DNA from: Granulicella tundricola MP5ACTX9
GTDB lineage: Bacteria; Acidobacteriota; Terriglobia; Terriglobales; Acidobacteriaceae
Assembly: GCF_000178975.2 (NCBI RefSeq)
Contig: NC_015064.1
Coordinates: 2,790,001 to 2,854,000 of the forward strand
Direction: 5' to 3'
DNA length: 64,000 nt
Shown: positions 1 through 8,157 of the stretch, one piece after another
Numbering within the stretch: position 1 is the stretch's first letter
How the letters are laid out: each line of letters starts with the position of its first letter
The notes under the pieces: generated by a model
Seen by the model: the letters and a program-made list of their open reading frames with translations, nothing else
The model's database searches: none
Told to the model about the DNA's origin: nothing
Position numbers and translations under genes: made by a program

Positions 1-61
1 AGCAAATGTCCACACTTTATGGTGCGCTACTGGCGTTTTGTGGTGACGAAAACGCAGTGGA

Positions 62-676
62 TTAGCGCGCTATCTCCATTGTTTTCAATAAATCCCCCGC
101 TTTCACCCGCACCTTCTCCAACACATCCGGATCGCCCACCAGCGACCATAACTCCTTTGCAATCAATCCCACCTCGATGGCCCGCCCATCTTTCACCATC
201 CCCTCAAGAGTAGTCATCTCCCCATACAGAGCCAGCCGGTCGTACTTGTGCTCCATCTCCAGCTTCCGCCCCTCCTCCAACATCAGCGCCATCCCTTGAA
301 ACTGATCCGTCAGCGTCTGTACCGTCTTGCTCTCCGTGTAGTTATAGGTGCAGCTTCCGGCCCCGTCCTGCCCTTTATAGGCCAATGTTTTCAACCCCGT
401 GTCCGCAATCCCTTTCTTTTTGGAGGCACAAGGAAAGTCAAACCGCGCCACCGAAACAGCCTCCTCGAAGATCCTCGCAGCCAGCCCCGTGGAGACCTCG
501 AGCGGCACACTAACACCCGCCTGCGTGTAAGCCGCCCGCCCATCCCGATGTACCTCAAACGTATATCCCGGCTGCCGCAGGGCAGGCCGATCAAACTGAA
601 ACGTAATCAACGAATCCGCTGGCCCCGCCCCCTGCCCAAACACCCCCAAAATCGCTCCAACCAGAAATCCAATCAA
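62..676 (-). CDS. hypothetical exported or membrane-anchored protein
   Basis: The 204-aa product starts with a short hydrophobic stretch (about residues 2-16), which suggests a signal peptide or an anchor. A mostly soluble, mixed alpha/beta region follows. Two cysteines (in FPCASKK and GAGSCTYN, about 25 residues apart) could form a disulfide if it is exported. Its start codon overlaps the ruvC stop by 4 nt (ATGA type), so it is translationally coupled to ruvC and is the last visible gene of a thiG-ruvC-this gene run. I do not recognise a family. The open frame and the coupling make it a real gene, but its function cannot be read from the sequence. Confidence 0.75.
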   Translation of the reverse strand: MIGFLVGAILGVFGQGAGPADSLITFQFDRPALRQPGYTFEVHRDGRAAYTQAGVSVPLEVSTGLAARIFEEAVSVARFDFPCASKKKGIADTGLKTLAYKGQDGAGSCTYNYTESKTVQTLTDQFQGMALMLEEGRKLEMEHKYDRLALYGEMTTLEGMVKDGRAIEVGLIAKELWSLVGDPDVLEKVRVKAGDLLKTMEIAR

Positions 677-1191
677 CGCCGCCCACCCGCCCCAGCCTGT
701 AAATCAAGCGTCTGAGCCGTATGCAGATGGCAGATTGCAATCGCCAGCGCATCCGCCGCGTCCGCAGAATCGGGTGCCGTTTCAAGCGCCAGCAGCCTCA
801 TCACCATGAATTGAACCTGTTCTTTCGCCGCGAGCCCATACCCCACCACCGCGCTCTTGATCGAGAGCGGCGCATACTCAACCACAGGTTTTCCACAGGT
901 CGCCGCCGCCAGCATCGCCACCCCCCGCACCTGCCCTAACTTCAACGCGCTCTTGGCGTTGGCCGAGAAAAATACCTCTTCGATCGCCACCACATCCGGC
1001 TCATGCAGCGTAATCTGCGCGGTCAACTCCCCAAAGATCTTCACCAACCGCGTCGGAGTCGCCTCCTTCTTGTTCAACCGGATCGTCCCTGCCGCGCAGT
1101 GGACCAGCCTGGAGTTGCGCGCACGCGCATCCATCTCCACCACCCCGTACCCGGTAAACTCCGTCCCACAGTCAATCCCAAATACGCGCAT
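673..1191 (-). CDS. ruvC: crossover junction endodeoxyribonuclease RuvC
   Basis: RuvC resolves Holliday junctions as a dimer together with RuvAB in homologous recombination. The 172-aa protein is of normal family length and begins MRVFGIDCGTEFTGYG. Asp7 lies in the first strand, the second acidic residue is Glu71/72 in VAIEEVFF, and the C-terminal DSADAADALAIAICH supplies the last two acids (Asp144, Asp147), so the four-carboxylate metal site is complete. No ruvA or ruvB is next to it. It lies 17 nt after thiG and overlaps the next gene by 4 nt, so all three are probably cotranscribed. Confidence 0.97.
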   Translation of the reverse strand: MRVFGIDCGTEFTGYGVVEMDARARNSRLVHCAAGTIRLNKKEATPTRLVKIFGELTAQITLHEPDVVAIEEVFFSANAKSALKLGQVRGVAMLAAATCGKPVVEYAPLSIKSAVVGYGLAAKEQVQFMVMRLLALETAPDSADAADALAIAICHLHTAQTLDLQAGAGGRR

Positions 1192-1208
1192 GGCGAAAGT
1201 CTAATCCC

Positions 1209-1979
1209 TTACCGAGAAATCCCGTCCATCGGTGAGCTTGCCGTTGCGTAAAGCTTCTTCGGCATCCGTCCGGCGAGGAATGCCTCACGCCCCGCCTCGA
1301 CGGCCTTTCCCATGGCTTTCGCCATCAAAACAGGGTCTTTAGCTCCTGCAATTGCCGTGTTCAGGAGCACTGCGTCGAAGCCCATTTCCATCGCCAACGC
1401 CGCATCGCTTGCCGTTCCGAGGCCTGCGTCTACTACCAGCGGGACCTCTGTAATCAGCTCTCGCATCATGCGGAGGGTGCTGATGTTTGCTATGCCTATT
1501 CCGGTGCCTATGGGGGCTCCCAGGGGCATGACGGCGGCGGCTCCTACGTCGATCAAGCGTTTTGCAAACACAATGTCATCAGAGGTATAGGGGAGAACGG
1601 TGAAGCCTTCCTTTACTAAAACTCTGGTGGCTTCCACGGTAGCCTGGATGTCGGGGTAGAGGGTGGGTAGATCGCCTATGACTTCGATCTTGACCCAGTC
1701 GGATAGGCCTACTTCACGGCCCAGTCTGGCGGCTCGGATGGCCTCTTCTGCGGTGTAGCAACCGGCTGTATTGGGGAGCATAAAATACTTCGACGGATCG
1801 ATAAAGTCCAAGAGCGATTCTGTTGACCTGTCTAGGTTTACGCGCCGCACCGCGACCGTCACCATCTCTGCTCCGGAGGCCTCGATTGCGCTCCTGGTTT
1901 CCGCTCCGTCCTTGTACTTTCCGGTGCCTACGATGAGCCGCGACGTGAAGGTTCTGCCTGCAATAACCAAGGGTTCCAT
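1209..1979 (-). CDS. thiG: thiazole synthase ThiG
   Basis: ThiG builds the thiazole phosphate of thiamine from 1-deoxyxylulose 5-phosphate, dehydroglycine and ThiS thiocarboxylate. The 256-aa TIM-barrel protein carries the Schiff-base lysine in [11 protein letters not shown] (Lys97) and the C-terminal phosphate-binding stretch [25 protein letters not shown]. thiS, thiF and thiH/thiO are not adjacent, so the other thiazole genes must lie elsewhere. The leader on the right has a strong hairpin and an upstream mini-ORF (2096-2310), which could control readthrough into thiG. I found no recognisable TPP riboswitch core there. Confidence 0.96.
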   Translation of the reverse strand: MEPLVIAGRTFTSRLIVGTGKYKDGAETRSAIEASGAEMVTVAVRRVNLDRSTESLLDFIDPSKYFMLPNTAGCYTAEEAIRAARLGREVGLSDWVKIEVIGDLPTLYPDIQATVEATRVLVKEGFTVLPYTSDDIVFAKRLIDVGAAAVMPLGAPIGTGIGIANISTLRMMRELITEVPLVVDAGLGTASDAALAMEMGFDAVLLNTAIAGAKDPVLMAKAMGKAVEAGREAFLAGRMPKKLYATASSPMDGISR

Positions 1980-2025
1980 AGGTCTATCTTATGCCTTTAC
2001 GCCGTGCGAATTTGTGGTTGAACTG

Positions 2026-2071
2026 CACCACAAATCACCACAAACTCACCACAAACTCACCACAAAAAACG
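2026..2071. repeat. short tandem repeat, caccacaaact units
   Basis: Four consecutive units of 10-14 nt begin at 2026, 2036, 2047 and 2058, each starting caccacaaa. They sit in the thiG leader between the hairpin at 2096-2134 and the thiG start. A related reverse-oriented word (cgttttgtggtg) occurs at 34-45, so the motif may be dispersed. Confidence 0.7.
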
Positions 2072-2095
2072 AGGCTTTCCATGTCGAGACAAAGC

Positions 2096-2134
2096 AGAAG
2101 GCCCGCAAACCCTTTTGGGGGTTGCGGGCCTTCT
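2096..2134 (-). terminator. strong GC-rich hairpin, probable terminator or attenuator
   Basis: A perfect 13-bp stem (agaaggcccgcaa at 2096-2108 with ttgcgggccttct at 2122-2134) encloses a 13-nt loop. On the minus strand a T-rich run (tgctttgtctc) follows, so it best suits transcripts running leftward from the mini-ORF at 2233-2286. It would stop them before thiG or act as a conditional terminator for thiG. Confidence 0.7.
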
Positions 2135-2232
2135 GGCGGTGGACTGTTGAGATTGACCTGAGGCGTCCACACTCAAAAGTGGGCCTCGGCGAAGAACATC
2201 TTTGAAACCGCCAGGACTAGAGCATGAACGCT

Positions 2233-2286
2233 CTAAGCCTCAGTCACCTCACGTACCGTTTTGCTACTGTTACTGTCAATTTTCAT
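2233..2286 (-). CDS. possible 17-aa leader peptide
   Basis: The mini-ORF (MKIDSNSSKTVREVTEA) is preceded by a very good Shine-Dalgarno stretch (ggaaaggagg, 2299-2309), though the 12-nt spacing to the ATG is long. An in-frame ATG four codons upstream directly abuts the ribosome site and is less likely. The stop codon lies inside a 6-bp hairpin, as expected of a regulatory leader. The peptide is hydrophilic, without membrane segment or cysteine, and has no run of one amino acid that would suggest classical amino-acid attenuation. Confidence 0.35.
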   Translation of the reverse strand: MKIDSNSSKTVREVTEA

Positions 2287-2376
2287 AGGCTGGACCATCC
2301 TCCTTTCCCGTGTGAAGCGAATATAACCAATCAGTAACCCTGGCGTCAAGGGCCCTGCTTGAGCATCCAATTTGAT

Positions 2377-2598
2377 ATGAAGCCCCTCACCGCCGTTGGC
2401 CTCCTCCTGATCCTTCTCGCGCTCATCGGCTACGCCACCGGCGGACTCACCTTCACGCATCGCCACAAGGACATCGATCAGGGGCCTATCCAGATCAGCC
2501 ATGACACCCGCAGCACCGTTCCGCTTTCGCCTTACCTGAGCACGATTGCGCTGGTGGCGGGGGTCGGCATGGTAGTGTTCGCGAGCCGTGCACGATAA
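2377..2598 (+). CDS. small membrane protein, DUF3185-like
   Basis: The 73-aa protein has two hydrophobic helices (about residues 3-20 and 50-68) flanking a polar loop with the signature FTHRHKDIDQGPIQISHDTRSTVPLSP. This is the pattern of small DUF3185-like proteins, whose function is unknown. I start it at the ATG at 2377; a TTG six codons upstream is also open. No clear ribosome site precedes either. It is divergent from the thiG leader. Confidence 0.65.
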   Translation: MKPLTAVGLLLILLALIGYATGGLTFTHRHKDIDQGPIQISHDTRSTVPLSPYLSTIALVAGVGMVVFASRAR

Positions 2599-2685
2599 CG
2601 CCTTCGCAACAGCAACATCAACGTCATCAATGACTTAACCGATTCTTCATCATTCCAAGCCTCTCTCCTGAGACAATCGGAGACG

Positions 2686-4119
2686 ATGGTCTTCCGCCCC
2701 AAAAACCTCTTCCTGAGCCTGCTCCTTCTGGGAGCCGCTGCGTCGCTCATCGCGCCTGCATTCGGCCAGGACACTGAGCAGCCTGCCCCGGCTGGGCCCG
2801 CCGCCCCTACGATGTTTCCCCATCCAGACAGCGCCCGCTACCTGATTCTGGGCCAGACCAACATCATCTTTCAGGCTCACGGGCCCTTCCACTCGCCTTA
2901 CTCCGGCCCCAACAGCTTTCTGGGACGTGGCGAGTACAAGACCTCGCTCCTCGGGACGCTCTACCTGGGCTACCAGCTCAACCCTCATCCGCGCTTCGCC
3001 ACGGACATTCTTTATGACGAGGAGTCATCCGGTGGGCGCGGGATCTCCGAGGCGTTGGGGCTCGCCGGGTTCACGAATCTGGACGTGGTCCGCAACCCTT
3101 CGCTTGGATCGATTCCCTACATGGCGCGGGTTCAGCTCCACCAGGTCATCGGCTTTACGGACAAGATGTCCGATACTCCACGAACCCAGTTCTCTCTCGC
3201 ACCGCGCCTCCCGGAGCGGCGGCTGGACCTCCACGTCGGCAAGATGAGCCTGCCGGATTACCTGGATGTCAACGCCATCGGCACCGACTCCCACCTCCAG
3301 TTCATGAACTGGACGGTCGATAACAACGGCGCGTGGGACTATGCGGCTGACACGCGGGGCTACACCTATGGCATGGTCTCGGAGTACGTCGACGACCCGC
3401 ACGCCTTCACCGCGCGTTACGCCATTGCGCTGATGCCGACGGTCGCGAACGGCACGAATCTGGAGTGGAATCTGCGGCGGGCGAGCGGTCAGAACGTCGA
3501 GCTGGAGCTTCGCAAGGGGATCGGCACGCTGGTCGCGCCGCGCCTGCTGGGCAAACGCGCCGGCGTCATCCGCACCCTCACCTTCGTCAACCATGCCAAT
3601 ATGGGCGACTACCGGCAGCAGAACCAGCTTGCCCTCGCCACCGGCACGACCCCCGTCATCACCGCTCATCCCGCCACGGTCTCGGTCAAATATGGGCTGG
3701 GGCTCAACGTGGAGCAGGAGTTGACCTCCAACCTCCGGGCTTATGGCCGGTTTGGGTGGAATGAGGGTCAGCACGAGAGCTACGCCTATACGGAGGTCGA
3801 TCAGAGTATTTCGGGCGGGCTTGACCTGAAGGCCGCCGCCTTTTCGCATCGGGAGAACGACAAGATCGGCGTGGCTTTCGTCTCGAACGCCATCAAGCGC
3901 GACCACCAGGCGTATCTCGCGCTGGGCGGTCAGGGGTTCCTGCTGGGCGACGGTCACCTCCACTACGCCCGTGAGGACATTCTGGAGGCCTACTACAATC
4001 TGCACGCCTGGCGCGGGGTCTACTACGCGCTGGACGCGCAGTACGTGACCCACCCTGGTTACAACCAGGACCGGGGGCCTGCGCTGGTTGAATCGGTGCG
4101 GATGCATGTGGATTTCTAA
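2686..4119 (+). CDS. OprB-like carbohydrate-selective porin
   Basis: The 477-aa protein has a clear signal peptide (MVFRPKNLFLSLLLLGAAAS, cleavage near AFGQ) and then a long alternating-hydrophobic sequence typical of an outer-membrane beta barrel, ending in the aromatic MHVDF expected for barrel insertion. The early QTNIIFQAHGPFHSPYSGPNSF and the central MNWTVDNNGAWDYAADTRGYTYGM resemble carbohydrate porins of the OprB family. It would let sugars diffuse through the outer membrane. A ggag motif a few nt upstream supports the ATG at 2686. It appears monocistronic; no sugar genes are nearby. Confidence 0.8.
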   Translation: MVFRPKNLFLSLLLLGAAASLIAPAFGQDTEQPAPAGPAAPTMFPHPDSARYLILGQTNIIFQAHGPFHSPYSGPNSFLGRGEYKTSLLGTLYLGYQLNPHPRFATDILYDEESSGGRGISEALGLAGFTNLDVVRNPSLGSIPYMARVQLHQVIGFTDKMSDTPRTQFSLAPRLPERRLDLHVGKMSLPDYLDVNAIGTDSHLQFMNWTVDNNGAWDYAADTRGYTYGMVSEYVDDPHAFTARYAIALMPTVANGTNLEWNLRRASGQNVELELRKGIGTLVAPRLLGKRAGVIRTLTFVNHANMGDYRQQNQLALATGTTPVITAHPATVSVKYGLGLNVEQELTSNLRAYGRFGWNEGQHESYAYTEVDQSISGGLDLKAAAFSHRENDKIGVAFVSNAIKRDHQAYLALGGQGFLLGDGHLHYAREDILEAYYNLHAWRGVYYALDAQYVTHPGYNQDRGPALVESVRMHVDF

Positions 4120-4138
4120 GGACCGAGACTGGGGTGGT

Positions 4139-4603
4139 TCAGGCTCCTCCGACCCACCGGTACTGCCGCATCACTCCCAGCGCCCTTATCCCCCACCCCA
4201 GCCCCAGAAGCAGCGCCCCGATCCCACCCAAACTCACAGGCACCAGCCAAAGTTGCTGAAACGAATCCATCTGCGCCCCGTAAGGATCGTCCGCCAGATA
4301 GACCACCCTGATCCGGTCCCCTGGCACGTACCCCTGCGTGTGGCTCCCGGCATCCGCCTCCCCGGTCCGCTTCCGCCCATCCGGAGTCGTGAACTGGAAG
4401 ATTGGCCGGTAGGCCACCGACCCGTCCGGGGCCGCGAACTTCGTATTCCCAACCACCAGCGCGTCCGTCTTCACTGCAGCGTGGACAAACTCGTACTTCT
4501 GCCACCCAAAGCCACACCCCAACAGCACGAGGACGAGCCCACCCCTATCAACAATCGTCCGATCGCGCCAAGATCCCGCATCGCTCGAATCTAGCACCCG
4601 CAC
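4139..4603 (-). CDS. DUF3592-type membrane protein
   Basis: The 154-aa protein has a hydrophobic segment near residues 21-35 and a second at about 118-140. Between them is a soluble beta-rich region with the DUF3592 pattern: VVGNTKFAAPDGSVAYRPIFQFTTPDG, followed by YVPGDRIRVVYLADDP. Function is unknown for the family. The start is only 13 nt from the divergently transcribed prepilin peptidase, so the two share a very small promoter region or this gene starts slightly downstream. Confidence 0.7.
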   Translation of the reverse strand: MRVLDSSDAGSWRDRTIVDRGGLVLVLLGCGFGWQKYEFVHAAVKTDALVVGNTKFAAPDGSVAYRPIFQFTTPDGRKRTGEADAGSHTQGYVPGDRIRVVYLADDPYGAQMDSFQQLWLVPVSLGGIGALLLGLGWGIRALGVMRQYRWVGGA

Positions 4604-4616
4604 CTATACTCAAACC

Positions 4617-5561
4617 ATGCTCTCGCCCGTCTTCTTTGAGGCTGCCGGCCTCTTGCTCGGTCTGCTCTTCGGCAGCTTTTTGAATGTCTGCATCTCGCGT
4701 CTGCCGCAGCACCAGTCCGTCGTCACGCCGCGGTCAAAGTGCCCGGGCTGCGAGCATCCCATCCGTTGGTTCGACAATATTCCGCTGCTGAGTTGGGTTT
4801 TGCTGCGGGGGCGGTGCCGGGATTGCAAGGAGAGGATTTCATGGCGCTATCCGGCCGTTGAACTTGCGACCGGCCTCTGGTTCGCCCGCGCTGGAGCGCA
4901 GATACGAGAGCTTCATTATGTAAGCGCGTTCGGTTTAGGGCCGCTGAGCGGAAGCCAACTTTTGGAAGGCTACGTTCAGATTCTCGCGATCGCCGTCCTT
5001 GGCTTCCTCCTCATCGGCCTGATCGTTATGGACTGGCAGACCCAGCGCCTGCCTGACGCGTTCACCCTCGGCGGCATCTTTGCCGGACTGTTCCTGGTCT
5101 GCACCCAGGCCATCTTCCTGGGGCCGACCGAGGCGCAGATCAACCTGACCAGCCATCACCTGCGGATGTCCAGCCCGGGCTCGTTTGTGGGGCGTGGCAA
5201 CGTCTTCCTGACGGGGCCCGAGCACCTCATCTTCGGGCGGCTGCTGGCCGTGGCCGGGATCGCGGCCATCCTGCTGACCATCCGGGCGCTCTACAAGGCC
5301 GTCCGGCACCGCGACGGGCTTGGGCTGGGCGACGTGAAGATGCTGGCCATGGTCGCCGCCTTTCTGGGCTTCTGGCCGACGATCCTAACACTGTTCCTGG
5401 GGACCTTTCTGGCCAGCGCCTACGCGATCCCGCTGGTCCTGCGCCGCCGGGCCAACGCGCTGACCAAGCTGCCCTTTGGCTCCTTCCTGGGCATCGCGGG
5501 CCTTCTTGCCGCGCTTTTTGCCGAGCCGATCCTGAACTGGTACGCCGGCCTGTTTCGTTGA
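4617..5561 (+). CDS. pilD: prepilin peptidase, A24 family
   Basis: This membrane aspartic protease cleaves type IV prepilin or pseudopilin leader peptides and methylates the new N-terminus. The 314-aa protein opens with a hydrophobic helix and GSFLNVCISRLP. The tetracysteine zinc module CPGC...CRDC follows, then the two catalytic aspartate regions: IVMDWQTQRLPD and GLGLGDVKMLAM (GxGDxK motif). Seven to eight membrane segments are visible. The loop between the aspartates is longer than usual. No pilin genes are adjacent; a secretin lies about 34 kb away at 38748. Confidence 0.92.
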   Translation: MLSPVFFEAAGLLLGLLFGSFLNVCISRLPQHQSVVTPRSKCPGCEHPIRWFDNIPLLSWVLLRGRCRDCKERISWRYPAVELATGLWFARAGAQIRELHYVSAFGLGPLSGSQLLEGYVQILAIAVLGFLLIGLIVMDWQTQRLPDAFTLGGIFAGLFLVCTQAIFLGPTEAQINLTSHHLRMSSPGSFVGRGNVFLTGPEHLIFGRLLAVAGIAAILLTIRALYKAVRHRDGLGLGDVKMLAMVAAFLGFWPTILTLFLGTFLASAYAIPLVLRRRANALTKLPFGSFLGIAGLLAALFAEPILNWYAGLFR

Positions 5562-5642
5562 ACGTGGCGACCGGGCCTTCCATCTCACGCAAAAAGAGCG
5601 GCGATTTTCTGGGCGATTGCCGCACGCTAACCCCCACATCTC

Positions 5643-5671
5643 TTGACACTTGACGGCGACGCTCCTAGTCT
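5643..5671 (+). promoter_or_regulatory. candidate promoter of the nuo operon
   Basis: A perfect -35 hexamer TTGACA (5643-5648) is followed, after a 17-nt spacer, by TAGTCT (5666-5671) as a weak -10. Initiation would fall about 5678-5683, so the mRNA would begin at or just before the nuoA ATG at 5683. No Shine-Dalgarno precedes that ATG, which fits a nearly leaderless transcript. Confidence 0.45.
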
Positions 5672-5682
5672 CAAGACTGGCC

Positions 5683-6090
5683 ATGCAGACATACCCCTAC
5701 CTCTGGCAATACCTCCCTCTCGTCCTTCAGATCGTGGTCGCCATCGCACTTGCGGGCGGCATGGTTGGAGCGTCGTTCTTCGTCGGCAAGCATAAGAACT
5801 CCCGGACCAAGGCAGGCACGTACGAGTGCGGCATGGACCCGGTGGGCGACTCGCGCGGGCGGTTTTCCGTGCGGTTCTATATGGTTGCGATGCTGTTCAT
5901 CCTGTTCGACGTGGAAGCCGTGTTCATGCTGCCGTGGGCTGTGATCTTCCGCAAGCTTCCCGGTTTGGGCTACTCCAAATACTTTGGCTTTAACGAGATG
6001 CTGGTTTATCTGGCGTTCGTCGGCGTGGGACTGTTTTATGTCTGGAAGAAGGGCATTCTGAACTGGGCGAACGATAAGGGAGATCTCTAA
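5683..6090 (+). CDS. nuoA: NADH-quinone oxidoreductase subunit A
   Basis: NuoA is a small three-helix membrane subunit of complex I near the quinone site. The 135-aa protein shows helices near residues 8-32, 65-85 and 105-122. The conserved loop TYECGMDPVGDSRGRFSVRFYMVAMLFILFDVEAVF carries the invariant cysteine and the acidic helix start. I use the ATG at 5683; an upstream TTG in frame lies inside the promoter. nuoC begins one nucleotide after the stop, where nuoB would be expected. Confidence 0.96.
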   Translation: MQTYPYLWQYLPLVLQIVVAIALAGGMVGASFFVGKHKNSRTKAGTYECGMDPVGDSRGRFSVRFYMVAMLFILFDVEAVFMLPWAVIFRKLPGLGYSKYFGFNEMLVYLAFVGVGLFYVWKKGILNWANDKGDL

Positions 6091-6091
6091 T

Positions 6092-6583
6092 ATGTACGAT
6101 CCCGCCACCGCCCTGAAGGGTCTCGACGCTGTCAGCGAAGCTCACCCGGAGAACAAGGCGCTCATTGCGCTGAAGTCCATTGCGACCAATGCCAAGTTTG
6201 ACCGCGAAGAGCTGACGATCGTCGTTCCCGGCGAGAGCATTATCGAAGCGACACAGGCCGTCAAGGCCGCCGGTTACAACTTTCTGGAGGACGTGACGTG
6301 CGTGGACTGGTATCCGTCCGAGCCGCGCTTTCAGGTGACGTACCACATTCTTTCGCATGCGTTGAAGACCCGCGTGCGGCTGCATGTGCTGCTCGATTCA
6401 GCTAGTCCCTCGGTCAACTCCATCGTGCCGGTGTGGCCTTCGGCCAACTTTTACGAGCGTGAGATCTTTGATCTGTTCGGCATCCACTTTGGCGGCCATC
6501 CCAACATGAAGCGCATCATGATGCCGGAAGACTGGCAGGGCCACCCACTGCGTAAGGACTATCCCGTGGAGGGATACAGATAA
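6092..6583 (+). CDS. nuoC: NADH-quinone oxidoreductase subunit C (30 kDa)
   Basis: NuoC is a hydrophilic subunit of the connecting module of complex I and packs against NuoD. The 163-aa protein carries the family signature YEREIFDLFGIHFGGHPNMKRI and ends in HPLRKDYPVEGYR. It is separate from NuoD, unlike the NuoCD fusion of enterobacteria. It directly follows nuoA with a 1-nt gap and overlaps nuoD by one base (TAATG). The absence of nuoB between nuoA and nuoC is unusual. Confidence 0.96.
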   Translation: MYDPATALKGLDAVSEAHPENKALIALKSIATNAKFDREELTIVVPGESIIEATQAVKAAGYNFLEDVTCVDWYPSEPRFQVTYHILSHALKTRVRLHVLLDSASPSVNSIVPVWPSANFYEREIFDLFGIHFGGHPNMKRIMMPEDWQGHPLRKDYPVEGYR

Positions 6584-7848
6584 TGGCTACCGCTCCTCCG
6601 ATTGCTCCTGAAGATTTGATCAACCCGTCGATCGACGAGGTTCTGGCGGACTCCCGCGCGCACAACGCGCAGGGCGACCCCAAGGACCACACGATGGTGC
6701 TGAACATGGGCCCGCAGCACCCGAGCACGCATGGTGTTTTGCGGCTGGTGCTGGAGATCGACGGCGAATCCGTGGTGTCGTGCGCACCGGATATCGGGTA
6801 TCTGCATACGGGTATCGAGAAGACGTGCGAGGCGAAGTTCTATCAGCAGGTGGTACCGCTGACGGATCGTATCGACTATCTGTGCCCGATGACGAATAAT
6901 CTGGCGTACTGCCTGGGCGTGGAGAAGCTGCTCGGCCTGGAGATTCCGGAGCGGGCGATCTATCTGCGCGTGCTGCTGCAGGAGCTGACGCGGATTCAAT
7001 CGCACCTGGTGTGGCTGGGCACGCACGCCATGGACGTGGGCGCGCTGACCGTTTTCCTCTATTGCTTCCGTGAGCGGGAGCAGTTGCTGCGGATCTTTGA
7101 GAACCTCTCCGGCCAGCGGATGATGACGAGCTATGTGCGGATCGGTGGGCTGTCGATGGAGCCGCCGCTTGATTTCTATAAGCAGTGCCAGGACTTCATC
7201 AACAGCTTTCCGAGCAAGATCGACGAGTATGAAGGGCTGCTGAACGCGAATCCGATCTGGAAGGGGCGGCTGCAAGGGGTTGGTTATCTCTCGCCTGAGG
7301 ATGCGGTTGCGCTGGGCGTGACGGGGCCGCCGTTGCGTGCGAGCGGCGTCGACTGGGATCTGCGGCGGGATATGCCGTATGCGGGCTATGAGAAGTTCAA
7401 GTTCGACGTGCCGGTGTCCAAGGTGGGCGATGTTTGGGCCAGGTATGTGGTGCGGATGCAGGAGATGCGGGAGTCGCTGAAGATCTGCCAGCAGGCGCTG
7501 GATGGGATGCCGGCGGGACGCATTGTGGCTGACGCGCCGAAGATCATTCTGCCGGACCGGGAGCAGATGAAGACGCAGATGGAGTCGCTGATCCACCACT
7601 TCAAGATTGTGACGGAAGGGTTTGGGGTGCCGGCGGGCGAGGTCTACCAGGCGCTCGAAGCGCCGCGTGGTGAGATGGCTTATTACGTTGTGTCTGATGG
7701 CACGGCTAAGCCGTATCGGGTGCATATGCGGAATCCGGGATTTGCTACGCTGCAGGCGCTGGAGACGATGTGCAAGGGACGGCTGCTGGCGGATGTGGTG
7801 GCTGTGATCGGGTCGATCGATATTGTGCTGGGAGAGATCGATCGCTAA
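6583..7848 (+). CDS. nuoD: NADH-quinone oxidoreductase subunit D (49 kDa)
   Basis: NuoD helps form the quinone-binding cavity of complex I. The 421-aa protein has MVLNMGPQHPSTHGVLRLVLEIDGE near residue 35, with the quinone-site histidine in the HPSTHG loop. GYLHTGIEK and DRIDYLCPMTNN follow, and the typical C-terminal DIVLGEIDR closes the protein. About 35 residues precede the conserved core, so a shorter start is possible, but the TAATG coupling with nuoC favours this one. A small unknown gene follows before nuoE. Confidence 0.97.
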   Translation: MATAPPIAPEDLINPSIDEVLADSRAHNAQGDPKDHTMVLNMGPQHPSTHGVLRLVLEIDGESVVSCAPDIGYLHTGIEKTCEAKFYQQVVPLTDRIDYLCPMTNNLAYCLGVEKLLGLEIPERAIYLRVLLQELTRIQSHLVWLGTHAMDVGALTVFLYCFREREQLLRIFENLSGQRMMTSYVRIGGLSMEPPLDFYKQCQDFINSFPSKIDEYEGLLNANPIWKGRLQGVGYLSPEDAVALGVTGPPLRASGVDWDLRRDMPYAGYEKFKFDVPVSKVGDVWARYVVRMQEMRESLKICQQALDGMPAGRIVADAPKIILPDREQMKTQMESLIHHFKIVTEGFGVPAGEVYQALEAPRGEMAYYVVSDGTAKPYRVHMRNPGFATLQALETMCKGRLLADVVAVIGSIDIVLGEIDR

Positions 7849-7863
7849 GCCGGGGGTGAGGGG

Positions 7864-8157
7864 ATGAACGCTTCCCTTCACCGCGAACTCTGGACGTCTT
7901 GGGCTTCCCTGCTCCGGTCTTATGCAGCCATGGCGGGGCTCAACAGTGTGCACCACGCCGTCGTAGAGGTTGGGGCGAACGAGATTATCCTGCGGGTCGA
8001 TACACGCTGGCTCCGCTTTACCGAAACCGAACAGCAGTCCAGTGAAGGTATGCAACAAGGCTTCGCGCTCAATGAAGATGGAACCGTCACCCTTGGCGGT
8101 AAGATAGAAGAAATGGATCTGACAGCAGAGCGAATTACACGGGAGATGATGCAGTGA
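7864..8157 (+). CDS. unknown small protein embedded in the nuo operon
   Basis: The 97-aa soluble protein lies between nuoD (15-nt gap) and nuoE (4-nt GTGA overlap), so it is translated as part of the complex I operon. A helical N-terminus (LHRELWTSWASLLRSYAAMAG) is followed by beta-rich EVGANEIILRVDTRWLRFTETEQ and an acidic, helical C-terminus. It has no cysteines and no membrane segment. It matches no complex I core or accessory subunit I know. Its position suggests an accessory, assembly or regulatory factor of this complex. Confidence 0.75.
   Translation: MNASLHRELWTSWASLLRSYAAMAGLNSVHHAVVEVGANEIILRVDTRWLRFTETEQQSSEGMQQGFALNEDGTVTLGGKIEEMDLTAERITREMMQ

Larger units (their letters stand above)
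2096..2310 (-). ncRNA. candidate structured leader RNA or small RNA upstream of thiG
   Basis: Read on the minus strand this stretch contains, in order: an AAAGGAGG ribosome site, a 17-codon ORF, a hairpin (2218-2223 with 2230-2235) that includes the ORF stop codon, a domain closed by an 8-bp perfect stem (2207-2214 with 2133-2140) holding an inner ccac/gtgg-gaggc/gcctc helix, and the 13-bp terminator. The order resembles an attenuated leader or a free-standing small RNA. I do not recognise a described RNA family. The pairings are directly visible; the function is inference. Confidence 0.4.

Noticed and set aside
1980..2376. TPP riboswitch before thiG
   Set aside because: I looked for the conserved CUGAGA and ACCUGAUCUGG cores on the minus strand and found neither.
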